DNA of 64,000 nt from Xylophilus sp. GOD-11R (GCF_033546935.1 NZ_CP137854.1:1984001-2048000), one strand, 5' to 3'. Shown: positions 20,517 to 29,595, numbered from the stretch's first letter. Program-made: numbers and translations. The notes: generated by a model from the sequence alone, not told the origin.

Positions 20517-20753
20517 ATGAACAAACCCTCCCCATCCTCATCCCAATCGTCACGCGCCGGTACCGATACGGCACCGGCCATCACTGGCGAGCGAGCCTAC
20601 GAAAACTCCTTGCCAGGAACCGCCGGCAACACGCCAGGCGAACGACCGGCCAAGAACGACAGGGGCGTCGATCGTGCCATGATGCAAAGTGCCAAGACCG
20701 ACGCCGAGCGCGGCTCGGCGACCCCGGCGGATGTGCAGGGCGTCAACCGCTGA
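20517..20753 (+). CDS. Small hydrophilic hypothetical protein
   Basis: A 78-residue hydrophilic protein beginning MNKPSPSSSQSSRAGTDTAP. It is rich in Ser, Thr, Pro, Gly and charged residues, lacks any hydrophobic segment, and is probably disordered. It lies 17 bases before the ku start on the same strand and after the small basic protein, so it may be translated with ku. I do not recognise the family; disordered stress proteins have similar composition. Confidence 0.5.
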   Translation: MNKPSPSSSQSSRAGTDTAPAITGERAYENSLPGTAGNTPGERPAKNDRGVDRAMMQSAKTDAERGSATPADVQGVNR

Positions 20754-20770
20754 CGACCGGGCCGAGTGCC

Positions 20771-21769
20771 ATGGCGTCCGTAGGCAGCGCGCCCCCGTCG
20801 AACCGCACCGTCTGGAAAGGTGCGATCAGTTTCGGGCTGGTTCATGTGCCGGTCGGCCTCTACTCGGCCACCGCCGCGAGCGGCATCGACTTTGACTGGC
20901 TCGACCGCCGCACCATGGACCCGGTTGGCTACAAGCGCATCAACAAGAAAACAGGAAAGGAAATCGGGTCCGAGGACATCGTGAAAGGCGTCGATTACGG
21001 CGACGGACGCTACGTGATTCTGTCGACCGAAGAGATCGAGAAGGCCTATCCCAAGATCACGCAGACGATCGAGATAGAAGCTTTCATCGATGCGGACGAG
21101 GTTCCATTCGTTTATCTGGAAAAGCCGTACTACACCGCGCCCATCAATCGCGGCGATAAGGTTTATGCCCTGCTGCGTGAGGCGTTGAAACGCAGCAACA
21201 AGGTCGGCGTAGCCAAGGTCGTCATCGCTACCAAGCAACATCTCGCGGTGCTGATTCCCTGTGGTCCGGCGCTGGTGCCGAACCTGCTGCGTTGGGGCGG
21301 TGAGATCCGGTCGATGGAATCGCTGAAGCTGCCGCCGAGCGACATCAAGGCTCTGGGCGTGCGGCAGGCCGAACTCGACATGGCGCTGGCCCTGATCGCC
21401 GACATGACGCAACCCTGGGACGCGGATCAGTTTCGAAATTCTTTCGCCGACGAGGTCATGAAGCTGGTCGAAGAAAAAGCGCAGTCGGGGGAGATTCACG
21501 CGGTGTCGCGTCTCGACGACAGCCAGCCGCAGAACAGCGGCGGCGCGGAAGTGGTTGATCTCACCGCGTTGCTGCAACGCAGCTTGAAACGGGTCGCCAA
21601 GACGGAGCCGACTCAATTGAGCATGGTCGCACCTGCACCGAAAGCCGCCGCGAAGACCAAGGCCGTGCCGGTCTCGGCAAAGAAGCTGGCGGGTAAACCT
21701 TCGGTAGCGCCCAAAAAAGCAGCAGCGAAGTCGGCGCAGGCGTCCAAATCGACACGAAAAGCGGCATAG
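20771..21769 (+). CDS. ku: Ku protein (non-homologous end joining)
   Basis: A 332-residue bacterial Ku. The opening RTVWKGAISFGLVHVPVGLYSAT is the family signature, and the core continues through YVILSTEEIEKAYPKITQTI, YYTAPINRGDKVYALLREAL and PCGPALVPNLLRW to about residue 260. Ku forms a ring homodimer that threads onto DNA ends and recruits LigD. The C-terminal 70 residues are Lys/Ala/Ser-rich (AAAKTKAVPVSAKKLAGKPS), like the basic tails that help DNA binding and end bridging. No ligD lies in the window; the only ligase here is a periplasmic LigE type, which is not its usual partner. Two small hydrophilic proteins precede it. Confidence 0.95.
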   Translation: MASVGSAPPSNRTVWKGAISFGLVHVPVGLYSATAASGIDFDWLDRRTMDPVGYKRINKKTGKEIGSEDIVKGVDYGDGRYVILSTEEIEKAYPKITQTIEIEAFIDADEVPFVYLEKPYYTAPINRGDKVYALLREALKRSNKVGVAKVVIATKQHLAVLIPCGPALVPNLLRWGGEIRSMESLKLPPSDIKALGVRQAELDMALALIADMTQPWDADQFRNSFADEVMKLVEEKAQSGEIHAVSRLDDSQPQNSGGAEVVDLTALLQRSLKRVAKTEPTQLSMVAPAPKAAAKTKAVPVSAKKLAGKPSVAPKKAAAKSAQASKSTRKAA

Positions 21770-21928
21770 CCCGCACATCGCGATAGAAAAGTTGAATCCG
21801 CTTTTCGCCCGATTTCGTAGATCATCCGGCGATGCGGAGCAGCATGAAACAGTCCGCACGCGATAACGGCGACCATCGGTTCCCGTTGTCCATCGCAGAC
21901 CGACAGTGACCTGTATTCCAATCCGGCA

Positions 21929-22354
21929 ATGATTTCTCCTTCATTCTCGAAAACGGTTTTCCTGGCCCGATTTGGCTGCGCGCTGGCCCTGGCGTGCGCA
22001 AGCAGTTTTGGTCATGCGGCCGATGCCGACATCGTTGGCCGCTACGTAGCCAAGGACGCGGAATTCGTCATCGAAAAAGGCACCGGCAACGAGTACCGCA
22101 TGCAGTACTTTGGCAAGTGCCTTCGCGAGGGGGAGCCCTTCGAGTTCTATACCAATGGCAAGGCCCGCCGAATCTCAAGCAAGTCGTTCGTGATTTCCGT
22201 GACGACTTCGCGTGTTCCAAGTTGCGCCCGCTTTGCGCCGCTCGACGGACAGGATCACCATCTCGAAGAGACTCCCGAGAGCCCCGGCGTCTGGCGCTTT
22301 CGGCGGACCGAGCCGAGCTGGCTGACCAAGCAGGCGTTCGTCCGAGAAAAGTAG
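21929..22354 (+). CDS. Secreted hypothetical protein
   Basis: A 141-residue protein with a clear Sec signal peptide (hydrophobic FGCALALACASSFGHA, cleavage near GHAADAD). The mature part has DIVGRYVAKDAEFVIEKGTG, then a paired-cysteine region (FGKCLREG and VPSCARFA), suggesting a small periplasmic beta-rich protein with one disulfide. No family was recognised. It stands alone after ku and is convergent with the LysR gene. Confidence 0.65.
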   Translation: MISPSFSKTVFLARFGCALALACASSFGHAADADIVGRYVAKDAEFVIEKGTGNEYRMQYFGKCLREGEPFEFYTNGKARRISSKSFVISVTTSRVPSCARFAPLDGQDHHLEETPESPGVWRFRRTEPSWLTKQAFVREK

Positions 22355-22372
22355 GCCGGCGGTGGGGCGGTA

Positions 22373-23272
22373 CTAGCGGGCCACCACCTCGGCCAGAAAA
22401 TCGCGCAGCCAGCGGTGCGCTGGATCGCGATGCAGGCGCTCGTGCCACAGCATGGCGAGCTCATATCCCGGTACTTCCACCGGCGCCTCCACCACCTGCA
22501 GATCCACGCGGCCCCGCACGATGCGCGCGGGAAGCATGGCGACCAGGTCGCTCTTGGCCACCACGCTGGCTGCGAACAAAAACTGCGGTACGGACAGCAC
22601 CACACGGCGAGTCAGGCCCAAGGCGGCCAGTGCCGCGTCGGTCGGACCGTCGAAGCCACCACCGTCGGGCGACACGATCACGTGTTCGAGCCGGCACAAC
22701 TGCGCCGGCGTCGGCCTGCGCCTCAATTTGGGATGCCCGGCCCGGCCTGCCAGCACATAACGCTCCGAAAACAGCACGCGGCGATGCAGGCCTGGGGGCG
22801 CACCTTCGGTGGTATGCAGCGCGAGGTCGATGTCCCCGCGTTCAGCCTGCCGCGAAATGCGCGGCGGCGCCATTTCGAGCATGGCGAGCCGGGTGCCCGG
22901 CGCGGCGAGGCGCAGGCCGGCGATGGCGGGGGCCAGTACCGCGCTGCCCCCGTAATCGGTCGCAGCCACGCGCCACGTGTGGCCTGCGCTGGCGGGATCG
23001 AAAGGCTCCGCCACCGATACCGCACAGCGCAGCTGATCGAGCGCTTCGCGCAACGGTTGCCGCAATGCGTCGGCCTTGGCGGTGGGGCGCATGCCGCGAG
23101 GCCCGGGCAGCAGCAACGGATCGGCGAACGCCTCCCGCAACCGCGCCAGTTGCGTGCTGACCGAGGGCTGCGACAGGTTCAGACGCTCGGCGGCGCGGGT
23201 CACGTTGTGCTCGGTCAGCAAGGTGTCGAGCGTGAGCAGCAGGTTGAGATCGAGCCGGTTGAAATTGGTCAT
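22373..23272 (-). CDS. LysR family transcriptional regulator
   Basis: A 299-residue LysR regulator. The N-terminal winged helix-turn-helix is plain (LNLLLTLDTLLTEHNVTRAA then LNLSQPSVSTQLARLREAF), with the effector-binding domain from about residue 90. It resembles the NodD/SyrM-like branch (DLNLL opening). It is divergent from a flavodoxin-fold quinone reductase gene with only 64 bases between the starts, so control of that gene is the natural inference. The inducer is unknown, but quinones or electrophiles are plausible given the target. Confidence 0.92.
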   Translation of the reverse strand: MTNFNRLDLNLLLTLDTLLTEHNVTRAAERLNLSQPSVSTQLARLREAFADPLLLPGPRGMRPTAKADALRQPLREALDQLRCAVSVAEPFDPASAGHTWRVAATDYGGSAVLAPAIAGLRLAAPGTRLAMLEMAPPRISRQAERGDIDLALHTTEGAPPGLHRRVLFSERYVLAGRAGHPKLRRRPTPAQLCRLEHVIVSPDGGGFDGPTDAALAALGLTRRVVLSVPQFLFAASVVAKSDLVAMLPARIVRGRVDLQVVEAPVEVPGYELAMLWHERLHRDPAHRWLRDFLAEVVAR

Positions 23273-23336
23273 GGCGATACCTGGGATCCAGGAAATTCAT
23301 TTCCAATATACCGGCAGCGTCGGCAAGCTGGTGGAT

Positions 23337-24119
23337 ATGAACATCCTCATCGTCCATGCCCACCCCGAACCGCGTTCGCTCAACGGTTCGTTCAAGAACT
23401 TCGCGCTCGAGCATCTGCGTGCTGCCGGCCACCAGGTGGCGGTATCAGACCTCTACGCCATGCACTGGAAGGCCGCGATCGACGCCGACGACAGCGTCGA
23501 CGGCGCGGCGGGCCAGCGCTTCGACGCCTCGCTCGATTCGAAGCGCGCGTATGAGGGTGGCCGACAAAGCCCCGACATTTCTGCCGAGCAAGACAAGCTT
23601 CGTTGGGCCGACGCGGTGATCCTGCAGTTTCCGCTGTGGTGGTATTCCATGCCGGCCATCCTCAAAGGCTGGGTCGACCGGGTTTATGCCTTCGGTTTCG
23701 CCTATGGCGTGGGAGAGCATTCAGACGCGCGCTGGGGCGACCGTTTTGGCGAGGGCAGCATGGCCGGCAAACGCGCGATGCTGATGGTGACGACTGGTGG
23801 CTGGGAGTCGCACTACGCGCCGCGCGGCATCAACGGGCCGATCGACGACATCCTGTTCCCGATCCAGCACGGCGTGCTGTTCTACCCCGGCTTCGAGGTG
23901 TTGCCGCCCTTCGTCGTGTACCGCACGAGCAAGGTGGACGAGGCCGCTTTTGCCGGACACTGCGAGCGGCTCGCCCGCCGGCTCGACGGTTTGTTTACCG
24001 ACGAGCCGATTCCGTTTCGACGGCAGAACGGAGGGGACTACGACATTCCAGCCCTGACCTTGCGCGCAGATGTCGCACCCGGCGCAAGCGGCTTCAGCGT
24101 TCATCGGGCCCATCGCTGA
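23337..24119 (+). CDS. NAD(P)H-dependent flavodoxin-like quinone oxidoreductase
   Basis: A 260-residue member of the flavodoxin-like NAD(P)H:quinone oxidoreductase family (NQO1/YwrO/KefF group). Strand 1 and the FMN phosphate loop are LIVHAHPEPRSLNGSF, the flavin-binding aromatic patch is LQFPLWWYSMPAILKGWVDR, and VTTGGWESHYAPRGINGPID forms the isoalloxazine loop. Such enzymes reduce quinones or nitro compounds by two electrons. The start at 23337 is the first codon before the family's first strand; the longer open frame upstream is not conserved-looking and overlaps the LysR gene. Regulation by the divergent LysR protein is likely. Confidence 0.9.
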   Translation: MNILIVHAHPEPRSLNGSFKNFALEHLRAAGHQVAVSDLYAMHWKAAIDADDSVDGAAGQRFDASLDSKRAYEGGRQSPDISAEQDKLRWADAVILQFPLWWYSMPAILKGWVDRVYAFGFAYGVGEHSDARWGDRFGEGSMAGKRAMLMVTTGGWESHYAPRGINGPIDDILFPIQHGVLFYPGFEVLPPFVVYRTSKVDEAAFAGHCERLARRLDGLFTDEPIPFRRQNGGDYDIPALTLRADVAPGASGFSVHRAHR

Positions 24120-24470
24120 AACTTGCCGACGGCGCGCCGGAACCGCTGCCGACCTGAGGTTTCGCCACCGGCGGTGATTCGCCTTCGCGGCATCCGCGAC
24201 CCGGCGGGGATTGCTCGCGCTGAAGTCCGAGCACCTGAAATCTCGGGAATTTTCTTTGGTGAGCGAGTGCTGACTTAACATCGCCGGCCTGTGGCTTCCG
24301 CCGCAGGCGAGACAAGTCAATTGCCCACAAATTTGCACCGAGATCATGCGTCCTGAATATGTCGACAGAGGCACAGCTTCCGAGGTCCATCTGCTCTCCA
24401 AAGAATTGCGAGCCAATTCATCGCGCGGCGCTAACGCCTCACCCGCGAAACCTGATGGTCTCGTGAAAAC
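24120..24470. other. Intergenic region upstream of vgrG
   Basis: About 350 bases without a convincing gene. The stretch is less GC-rich than its surroundings from about 24230 on and probably holds the promoter of the type VI cluster; no strong terminator, tRNA or recombination site was seen. Confidence 0.5.
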
Positions 24471-27209
24471 ATGAGCCAGTCCCAGAACCCAGCTGCACGC
24501 GGCTTGAAGCTGAGCGGTCCGGCCGTGCATCAGGACCAGCTGCCACCCTTGCAGGCAATCTCGTTCGAAGGCCGCGAGGCCATCAACGATCTTTTCGAAT
24601 ACCGCGTCCTTGTCCAGACGCCCGAGTTACCCCCGGGCGCGCCGCCCTGGGTTCTCGACGGGCGACTGATGCTCGGTCGGGAGATGACCGTGCACATCGA
24701 ACTCGAAGGAGCGGGCACGTTTGCGACGGGGGCGGCCGGTGCCCTGGGAAAATCCGGACTAGGCGCAGGCGAACGTCAGATCAGCGGTGTTGTCGCCGAG
24801 GTGCTGCACCGCGACGCCGATGCCCGGCATCTGGCGCTGGAACTCGTGCTGCGCCCCGGATTCTGGCAAGCCACCCTTGGTGCGCACCATCACGCCTTCC
24901 ATGGCGTGACGGCCGTCCACGCCATCGACGCCGTGCTGGCCCCACATCCCTGGCTTATCGACAAACGGCTGATCGAGACCTATCCGACGCTGGACCGCAT
25001 CACCCAATGGGGCGAAACCGACTGGCGCTTCTGCTGCCGGCTGATGCAGCAGAACGGCATCAACTTTCATTTCGAGCACGTCGGAGGAACCCATCGGCTG
25101 GTGCTGAGCGACCACAACGGCGCCTTCCGGCCGTACGGCGACGAACAAGGTCCCTACCGTCTCATTCCCGTTTTCCCCCCGGGCCACCGCACCGACCGCG
25201 AGTACATCCATTCCTTCAGTACCCGCACCGCACTCGTCGGGCGCAGCTGGGAGGCACGCGACTACGACTACACGCAACCCCGGCTTCAGCTCGTCGCGAG
25301 CGATGGCGAACCGACCGGGCAAGCCAGCCATGCGCGTGGCGAGGTCTACCAATGGCGCAGTGCCGGCCACACCCAGGGCGCGCTGTGGAGTCAGCCGAAC
25401 GCCGGCGGCGACCCGCAGGCCAACACGCTCGCACGCGATCACGCGCGTTGGCTGGCGCGTATCCGGCTGGAAGAACGGCTCCAGCACGCCTGCCGTGCGG
25501 AAGGCGCAGGGAACATTCGAGGCATCGTGACCGGCTGCAGCTTTCACCTGGAGGGGCACCACCAGCCAGAGGCGAACACCGGGCACCTTGTCCGGTGGAC
25601 CGAGATCTCGGTCCGTGCGCCGGGGCAGGAAAGTCAGCATGCCCATGCCGCGGGTGGCTGGTCGATCGAAACCCGCTTTGCCACCCAACCCGTCAACGTT
25701 TCGCTTCGTCCAGAGCTCACCCTTGCCAAGCCGCTGGTCCATGGCCCGCAACCCGGCATCGTGGCAGGGCCGCACCAGGGCAAGGTCCATACCGATTCAT
25801 TGGGTCGCATCAAGGTCTGGCAACCCTGGCAACGGCACGCTGCGCGAGACGGGGATGCCAGCCCTTGGCTGCGCGTGGCCCATCCCTGGTCCGGCAATCA
25901 GCAGGGCTCGGGGTTTCTGCCCCGCGTCGGTCAGGAAGTCGTCGTCGACCACTGCGGCGGTGACCCGGACCTTCCTATCGTCCTGGCAGGCGTGCACAAC
26001 GCCATGAACCTGCCGGGTTGGCAATTACCCGGCCAGCACGCGCTCACCGGCATCCGCAGCCGTGAGCTCACCGAGAACGGTGGCAACGGGGCAGGCGGGC
26101 GCAGCAACCATGTGGTTCTCGACGACAGCACCGGACATATCCAGGCACAGATCAAGAGCGACCATCAGCACTCCAGCGTCAGCCTGGGCGACATCCACCG
26201 CATTGACGGCAATGCGGGCCGACAGGACGCGCGGGGGCAGGGCGCCGAACTGCGAACCGACGGCCATGGCGCGTTCCGGGCCGCGCTCGGGATGCTGCTC
26301 ACCACCGAAGGTCAGGCGGGCGGCCTGGGTGGGATGAAAGACGTCACTGCAGCCCTGCGCTTGCTCGGTGACGCATCCGGCCGCCAGGATGCGCTTGCAA
26401 AAACGGCGCAAGACCATCGCGTGCAGGACAGCGGCGACCAGCACGCCGTGCAGCTCCAGCAGGAACGAGACGCTCGCGAGATCCGGGGCAGCGGTGAAGC
26501 TTTGGGCGAGTTCAGGCAGCCGCACCTGGTCATCAACAGCGCAGCCGGTGTGCAAAGCGTCGCGGCCACCACCACCCAGCAGGCCAGCGGCCGGCATCAC
26601 GCCATCGTCACCGGTGAGCACACCAGCATCTCTGCCGGAGGCAGCGTGCTGGCGAGCGCCGCCCGCGCGATCCGCCTGTTCGCCCAAAAGGCCGGCATGC
26701 GGCTGTTCGCCGCAGAGGGGAACGTGGAAGTGCAGGCGCAAGAAGGCTGCGTCGACATTCGGGCCAGCGACACCATCCGCATCAAGGCCCGCGTCATTGA
26801 AATCGACGTCAGCCAGCTGGCCACGATCAATGGCGGCGGCAGTTTCAGCCGATGGGAAGCCGCCGGCGTCGATCACGGAACGCCGGGGCCGTGGACCGTG
26901 CGTTCGGCCGGGACGCAGTCGTCCGGGCCCCAGTCGATGCCGGTTCCGGTGGTCGACCTGCCGCGGGTGCCGGCCTATGCCGAGCAGTTCCAGGCCGTCA
27001 ATCGGAACCAGGGCGGCGTGGCAGTGGCCGGTCTGCCTTTCAAAGCAACGGTGGCCGATGGCCGCACCCTCGAAGGGCACACCGATGCCCACGGACGCAC
27101 GCCGATGTTCTTCGGCGATGCCGCGGAACTCGTGGAGGTCCACTGGGGCGGCTTGAAGCGAAGCGAGCTCTTTTCGGATCAGGCTGGCGACGACACGCCT
27201 AACTGCTGA
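24471..27209 (+). CDS. vgrG: Type VI secretion tip protein VgrG with C-terminal TTR-like extension
   Basis: A 912-residue VgrG, longer than the about 600-700-residue core. Residues 20-400 form the gp27-like part (PLQAISFEGREAINDLFEYR, and YPTLDRITQWGETDWRFCCR). Residues about 440-540 are the gp5 OB domain (GKVHTDSLGRIKVWQPW, then WSGNQQGSGFLPRVGQEVVV). About 690-830 is a DUF2345-type region (HAIVTGEHTSISAGGSVLAS onward). The last 60 residues (GVAVAGLPFKATVADGRTLE then HTDAHGRTPMFFGD) look like a transthyretin-like domain, which in other VgrGs binds an effector directly. No other structural T6SS genes and no adaptor (DUF4123, DUF1795, DUF2169) are nearby, so this is an orphan vgrG island that must use a T6SS encoded elsewhere. 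Confidence 0.95.
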   Translation: MSQSQNPAARGLKLSGPAVHQDQLPPLQAISFEGREAINDLFEYRVLVQTPELPPGAPPWVLDGRLMLGREMTVHIELEGAGTFATGAAGALGKSGLGAGERQISGVVAEVLHRDADARHLALELVLRPGFWQATLGAHHHAFHGVTAVHAIDAVLAPHPWLIDKRLIETYPTLDRITQWGETDWRFCCRLMQQNGINFHFEHVGGTHRLVLSDHNGAFRPYGDEQGPYRLIPVFPPGHRTDREYIHSFSTRTALVGRSWEARDYDYTQPRLQLVASDGEPTGQASHARGEVYQWRSAGHTQGALWSQPNAGGDPQANTLARDHARWLARIRLEERLQHACRAEGAGNIRGIVTGCSFHLEGHHQPEANTGHLVRWTEISVRAPGQESQHAHAAGGWSIETRFATQPVNVSLRPELTLAKPLVHGPQPGIVAGPHQGKVHTDSLGRIKVWQPWQRHAARDGDASPWLRVAHPWSGNQQGSGFLPRVGQEVVVDHCGGDPDLPIVLAGVHNAMNLPGWQLPGQHALTGIRSRELTENGGNGAGGRSNHVVLDDSTGHIQAQIKSDHQHSSVSLGDIHRIDGNAGRQDARGQGAELRTDGHGAFRAALGMLLTTEGQAGGLGGMKDVTAALRLLGDASGRQDALAKTAQDHRVQDSGDQHAVQLQQERDAREIRGSGEALGEFRQPHLVINSAAGVQSVAATTTQQASGRHHAIVTGEHTSISAGGSVLASAARAIRLFAQKAGMRLFAAEGNVEVQAQEGCVDIRASDTIRIKARVIEIDVSQLATINGGGSFSRWEAAGVDHGTPGPWTVRSAGTQSSGPQSMPVPVVDLPRVPAYAEQFQAVNRNQGGVAVAGLPFKATVADGRTLEGHTDAHGRTPMFFGDAAELVEVHWGGLKRSELFSDQAGDDTPNC

Positions 27210-27238
27210 ATCACCTTTTGTGCGAACACAAGAAAAAT

Positions 27239-28501
27239 ATGACTGATCAAAGAAATGCGGCTCGATGCGATGTGCAAGGTCTTCTTAAAAAAGAGCAGCA
27301 CACCTGCATCAAGAGTCACGTGGCGGGGCTCATTCCGGTGGTCTACGAAATCGAATTCGATCGCGATTTAAAGCTGCCATTCGCCATCTTCTGGAACGGC
27401 TGCACTCAACCGGAGAAGGAGGTGGCGCGATTAAAGGAGGGCGGCCGGACTCTTCGCATCGAAGTAATGGCCAGGAGCGGACAAACCGTTGCGATTTTTC
27501 TGGGAAGCGATGCATCGCCGGAAAACCGCAAAGAACAGCTTTATCCAGTGGTCGTGGGACCGAACGACATCAAGGTGATCATCAAATCGCATAGCGGTTT
27601 GAATGCAGCCGAAGCGGTTATCGGTGAGCCCGACCGACCAGCCAGCATTGCCGAGAGTGGAGACAAGCTGGATGTCTACCACGCCGTTCTCAATGGAAAG
27701 ACCTGGATGCGTTTCAGCCATCGGTATTCGGTGGATGAAGCGTTGAGGTTCGCCAGCGAGGCGGGGGAAGGCGATGCGGGTGTGCTGTCGGCGTTGACGG
27801 CGATCTACCAGGGACAGGTCACACGACGGAATGGATATGTGGCCCGGCTGGCCCATGGTGAATGTGCCATCGGCTTTCAGGCGGATGCCGATGGAAATTG
27901 CCGAGAACATATTCACGGATACGACTCGGATCGTGATTTTGGTCGGGAAGTGCTGACGCGGGTCCATCCGCATTGTTGGCTTGCGCTTTTTACAGCGGCG
28001 AGTCGGACGCAAACGGTGTCGCTGCAGCTGACATCGACATGGCGGCCCTGGGTTGGGTCGGCGGTTCATCGGATGGGGCTGGGGTTGGATGTGAAGAGTA
28101 TTAAGAATAAACAAGGGCAAACATCTATATTTGATCTTGGAAGTCCCAAGCTATTTAATTCGATCGAACAAAAGGAAGCGCATTCAAAATGGATGATTTC
28201 TGAACAAGATTACTTGGACTGCCTGAAGAAATTTGATAGCGGCTCAATTGATGCGGCAAGAATTGCTCGGAATGGCGCGCGCCACAATTTTGAGAAAACA
28301 ATGGAGGATGGATTGGCTTGGAGTTTTGAAAATTCTTTACGTTCGGATATACGCATCAAACAGCTTTATGGGCCCATCGATATGGATGATAATACTAGAG
28401 ATGAAATATCTTCAAGTCCAAATTTTCAAAAATCGTCGAATGAGACATTGCACAAAAACCACGTTCACATAACTGCAAGTGATCGTTTTCTGCTGCCCTG
28501 A
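27239..28501 (+). CDS. Candidate T6SS effector with M15-like zinc peptidase motif
   Basis: A 420-residue protein starting 29 bases after vgrG. The first 200 residues are of unknown type. The C-terminal half looks like a peptidoglycan peptidase: LTSTWRPWVGSAVHRMGLGL followed by Asp284 gives the pattern R-P ... H277-xx-G280-xxx-D284, as in the M15/VanY SxHxxGxAxD motif (the Ser is one residue further away), and near the end H405, H408 and H410 in LHKNHVHIT can supply the third ligand. The two halves of the site are about 120 residues apart, more than in typical M15 enzymes, so an insert is present. No signal peptide, as expected for a VgrG-loaded toxin. Base composition becomes markedly AT-rich from about 28090. 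The family call is an inference from motifs; the effector role follows from context. The TTG at 27218 is an alternative start. Confidence 0.72.
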   Translation: MTDQRNAARCDVQGLLKKEQHTCIKSHVAGLIPVVYEIEFDRDLKLPFAIFWNGCTQPEKEVARLKEGGRTLRIEVMARSGQTVAIFLGSDASPENRKEQLYPVVVGPNDIKVIIKSHSGLNAAEAVIGEPDRPASIAESGDKLDVYHAVLNGKTWMRFSHRYSVDEALRFASEAGEGDAGVLSALTAIYQGQVTRRNGYVARLAHGECAIGFQADADGNCREHIHGYDSDRDFGREVLTRVHPHCWLALFTAASRTQTVSLQLTSTWRPWVGSAVHRMGLGLDVKSIKNKQGQTSIFDLGSPKLFNSIEQKEAHSKWMISEQDYLDCLKKFDSGSIDAARIARNGARHNFEKTMEDGLAWSFENSLRSDIRIKQLYGPIDMDDNTRDEISSSPNFQKSSNETLHKNHVHITASDRFLLP

Positions 28502-28512
28502 ATTTTATAAAA

Positions 28513-29595
28513 ATGAAAAAATTTGCTTGGACGATGATTTGTCTGGCCAGTGCCATTGTTGGCTTGCCATGTGCCGCACAAAGCTATTTTGAATCAGACT
28601 ACGAATGGCTGAAGTCAAAGCATCATGTGCGTTATTTGCTGAAAATTAGTGATCGTTACCGTGATGTGATGGATGTGGCGCAACTTGTAAATTGGCGCGC
28701 TGACAACGATAGGCGAGTAAGTAACCGGGAGTGGCAGCCCATCTTCGACGTCAATTATCCATTACGGAGTGAATGGCCAACTGAAAATGAACGAGCCACC
28801 AAAAGGCAGGAACGGTGGGCGACGAATATTCTCGGTTTTCAGCTGATTGAGTTTCGACCAGATGGATTAGTCAAGACGGCAAACAAAACGGCGATGCCGC
28901 TTCGCATACATGACTCGATGTACCGTCGCAACACAAGGTCGCCAGTCCTCGTCGCGGAACCGGGTCTTCCTGGCGACTTCTGGTATTTTGTTGGAACATG
29001 GTTTTATGGATTTCCTGGCGATAAGGGGTCGGAGTTTGAACCGGCAATATGTGATCTAAACGACGAATCTCTGCGTTATTCCGTGCCAGCATTTTTAAAA
29101 ATCAAGGATCCGATAGCTTGGGTCGCAAAAAGGGGTGGCAAGATCGGCTGCCGCGAGTGGGCTTACCAACTCAAACGCCCGGCCAGTTTATTGGGCGAGG
29201 GCGGATCTTCTCCTGACATAAACGGACGCTGCAAAAGCGGCGCGGAACCCGGGCCGCGATCCGACGGTCGCATGACCTGTCCGGGATTGGTGCAGTATGA
29301 AGAAAGCGACTGGCAACCTTATATCGACGTCACCACTCGCCATGGCAACAACGAACCCCGGATTGGCGAAGTTCTCGGCTGGGCGAGTTTCGACCACGCC
29401 GTCAGGCCGGTGATTGGACAACATGGAAAACACTGGATCTGTTTTCACGAGTGCCCTGACGGTGAAAGGCCGGGAGTTATTGAAAACATCGGCTTATGGG
29501 CAGCGCGCCGTGGATGGCCTTCTCCAGAAAATCATAGGGTTCCGTTCTTCCCAGATAGCGAAGTAGGTCCGACAGCTGAGGATTGGGATGATTGA
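28513..29595 (+). CDS. Candidate periplasmic immunity protein of the T6SS effector
   Basis: A 360-residue protein with a Sec signal peptide (MKKFAWTMICLASAIVGLPC, cleavage near CAAQS; no lipobox spacing that is fully convincing). The mature protein is rich in Trp and Tyr (FWYFVGTWFYGFPGD, ESDWQPYID) and has several cysteines, and I do not recognise its family. It starts 11 bases after the effector gene and shares that gene's low GC content, at least over its first 600 bases. Export to the periplasm fits an immunity protein against a peptidoglycan-cleaving effector. The size is large for an immunity protein, so it could instead be a second secreted factor. Function is inferred from position only. 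Confidence 0.6.
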   Translation: MKKFAWTMICLASAIVGLPCAAQSYFESDYEWLKSKHHVRYLLKISDRYRDVMDVAQLVNWRADNDRRVSNREWQPIFDVNYPLRSEWPTENERATKRQERWATNILGFQLIEFRPDGLVKTANKTAMPLRIHDSMYRRNTRSPVLVAEPGLPGDFWYFVGTWFYGFPGDKGSEFEPAICDLNDESLRYSVPAFLKIKDPIAWVAKRGGKIGCREWAYQLKRPASLLGEGGSSPDINGRCKSGAEPGPRSDGRMTCPGLVQYEESDWQPYIDVTTRHGNNEPRIGEVLGWASFDHAVRPVIGQHGKHWICFHECPDGERPGVIENIGLWAARRGWPSPENHRVPFFPDSEVGPTAEDWDD

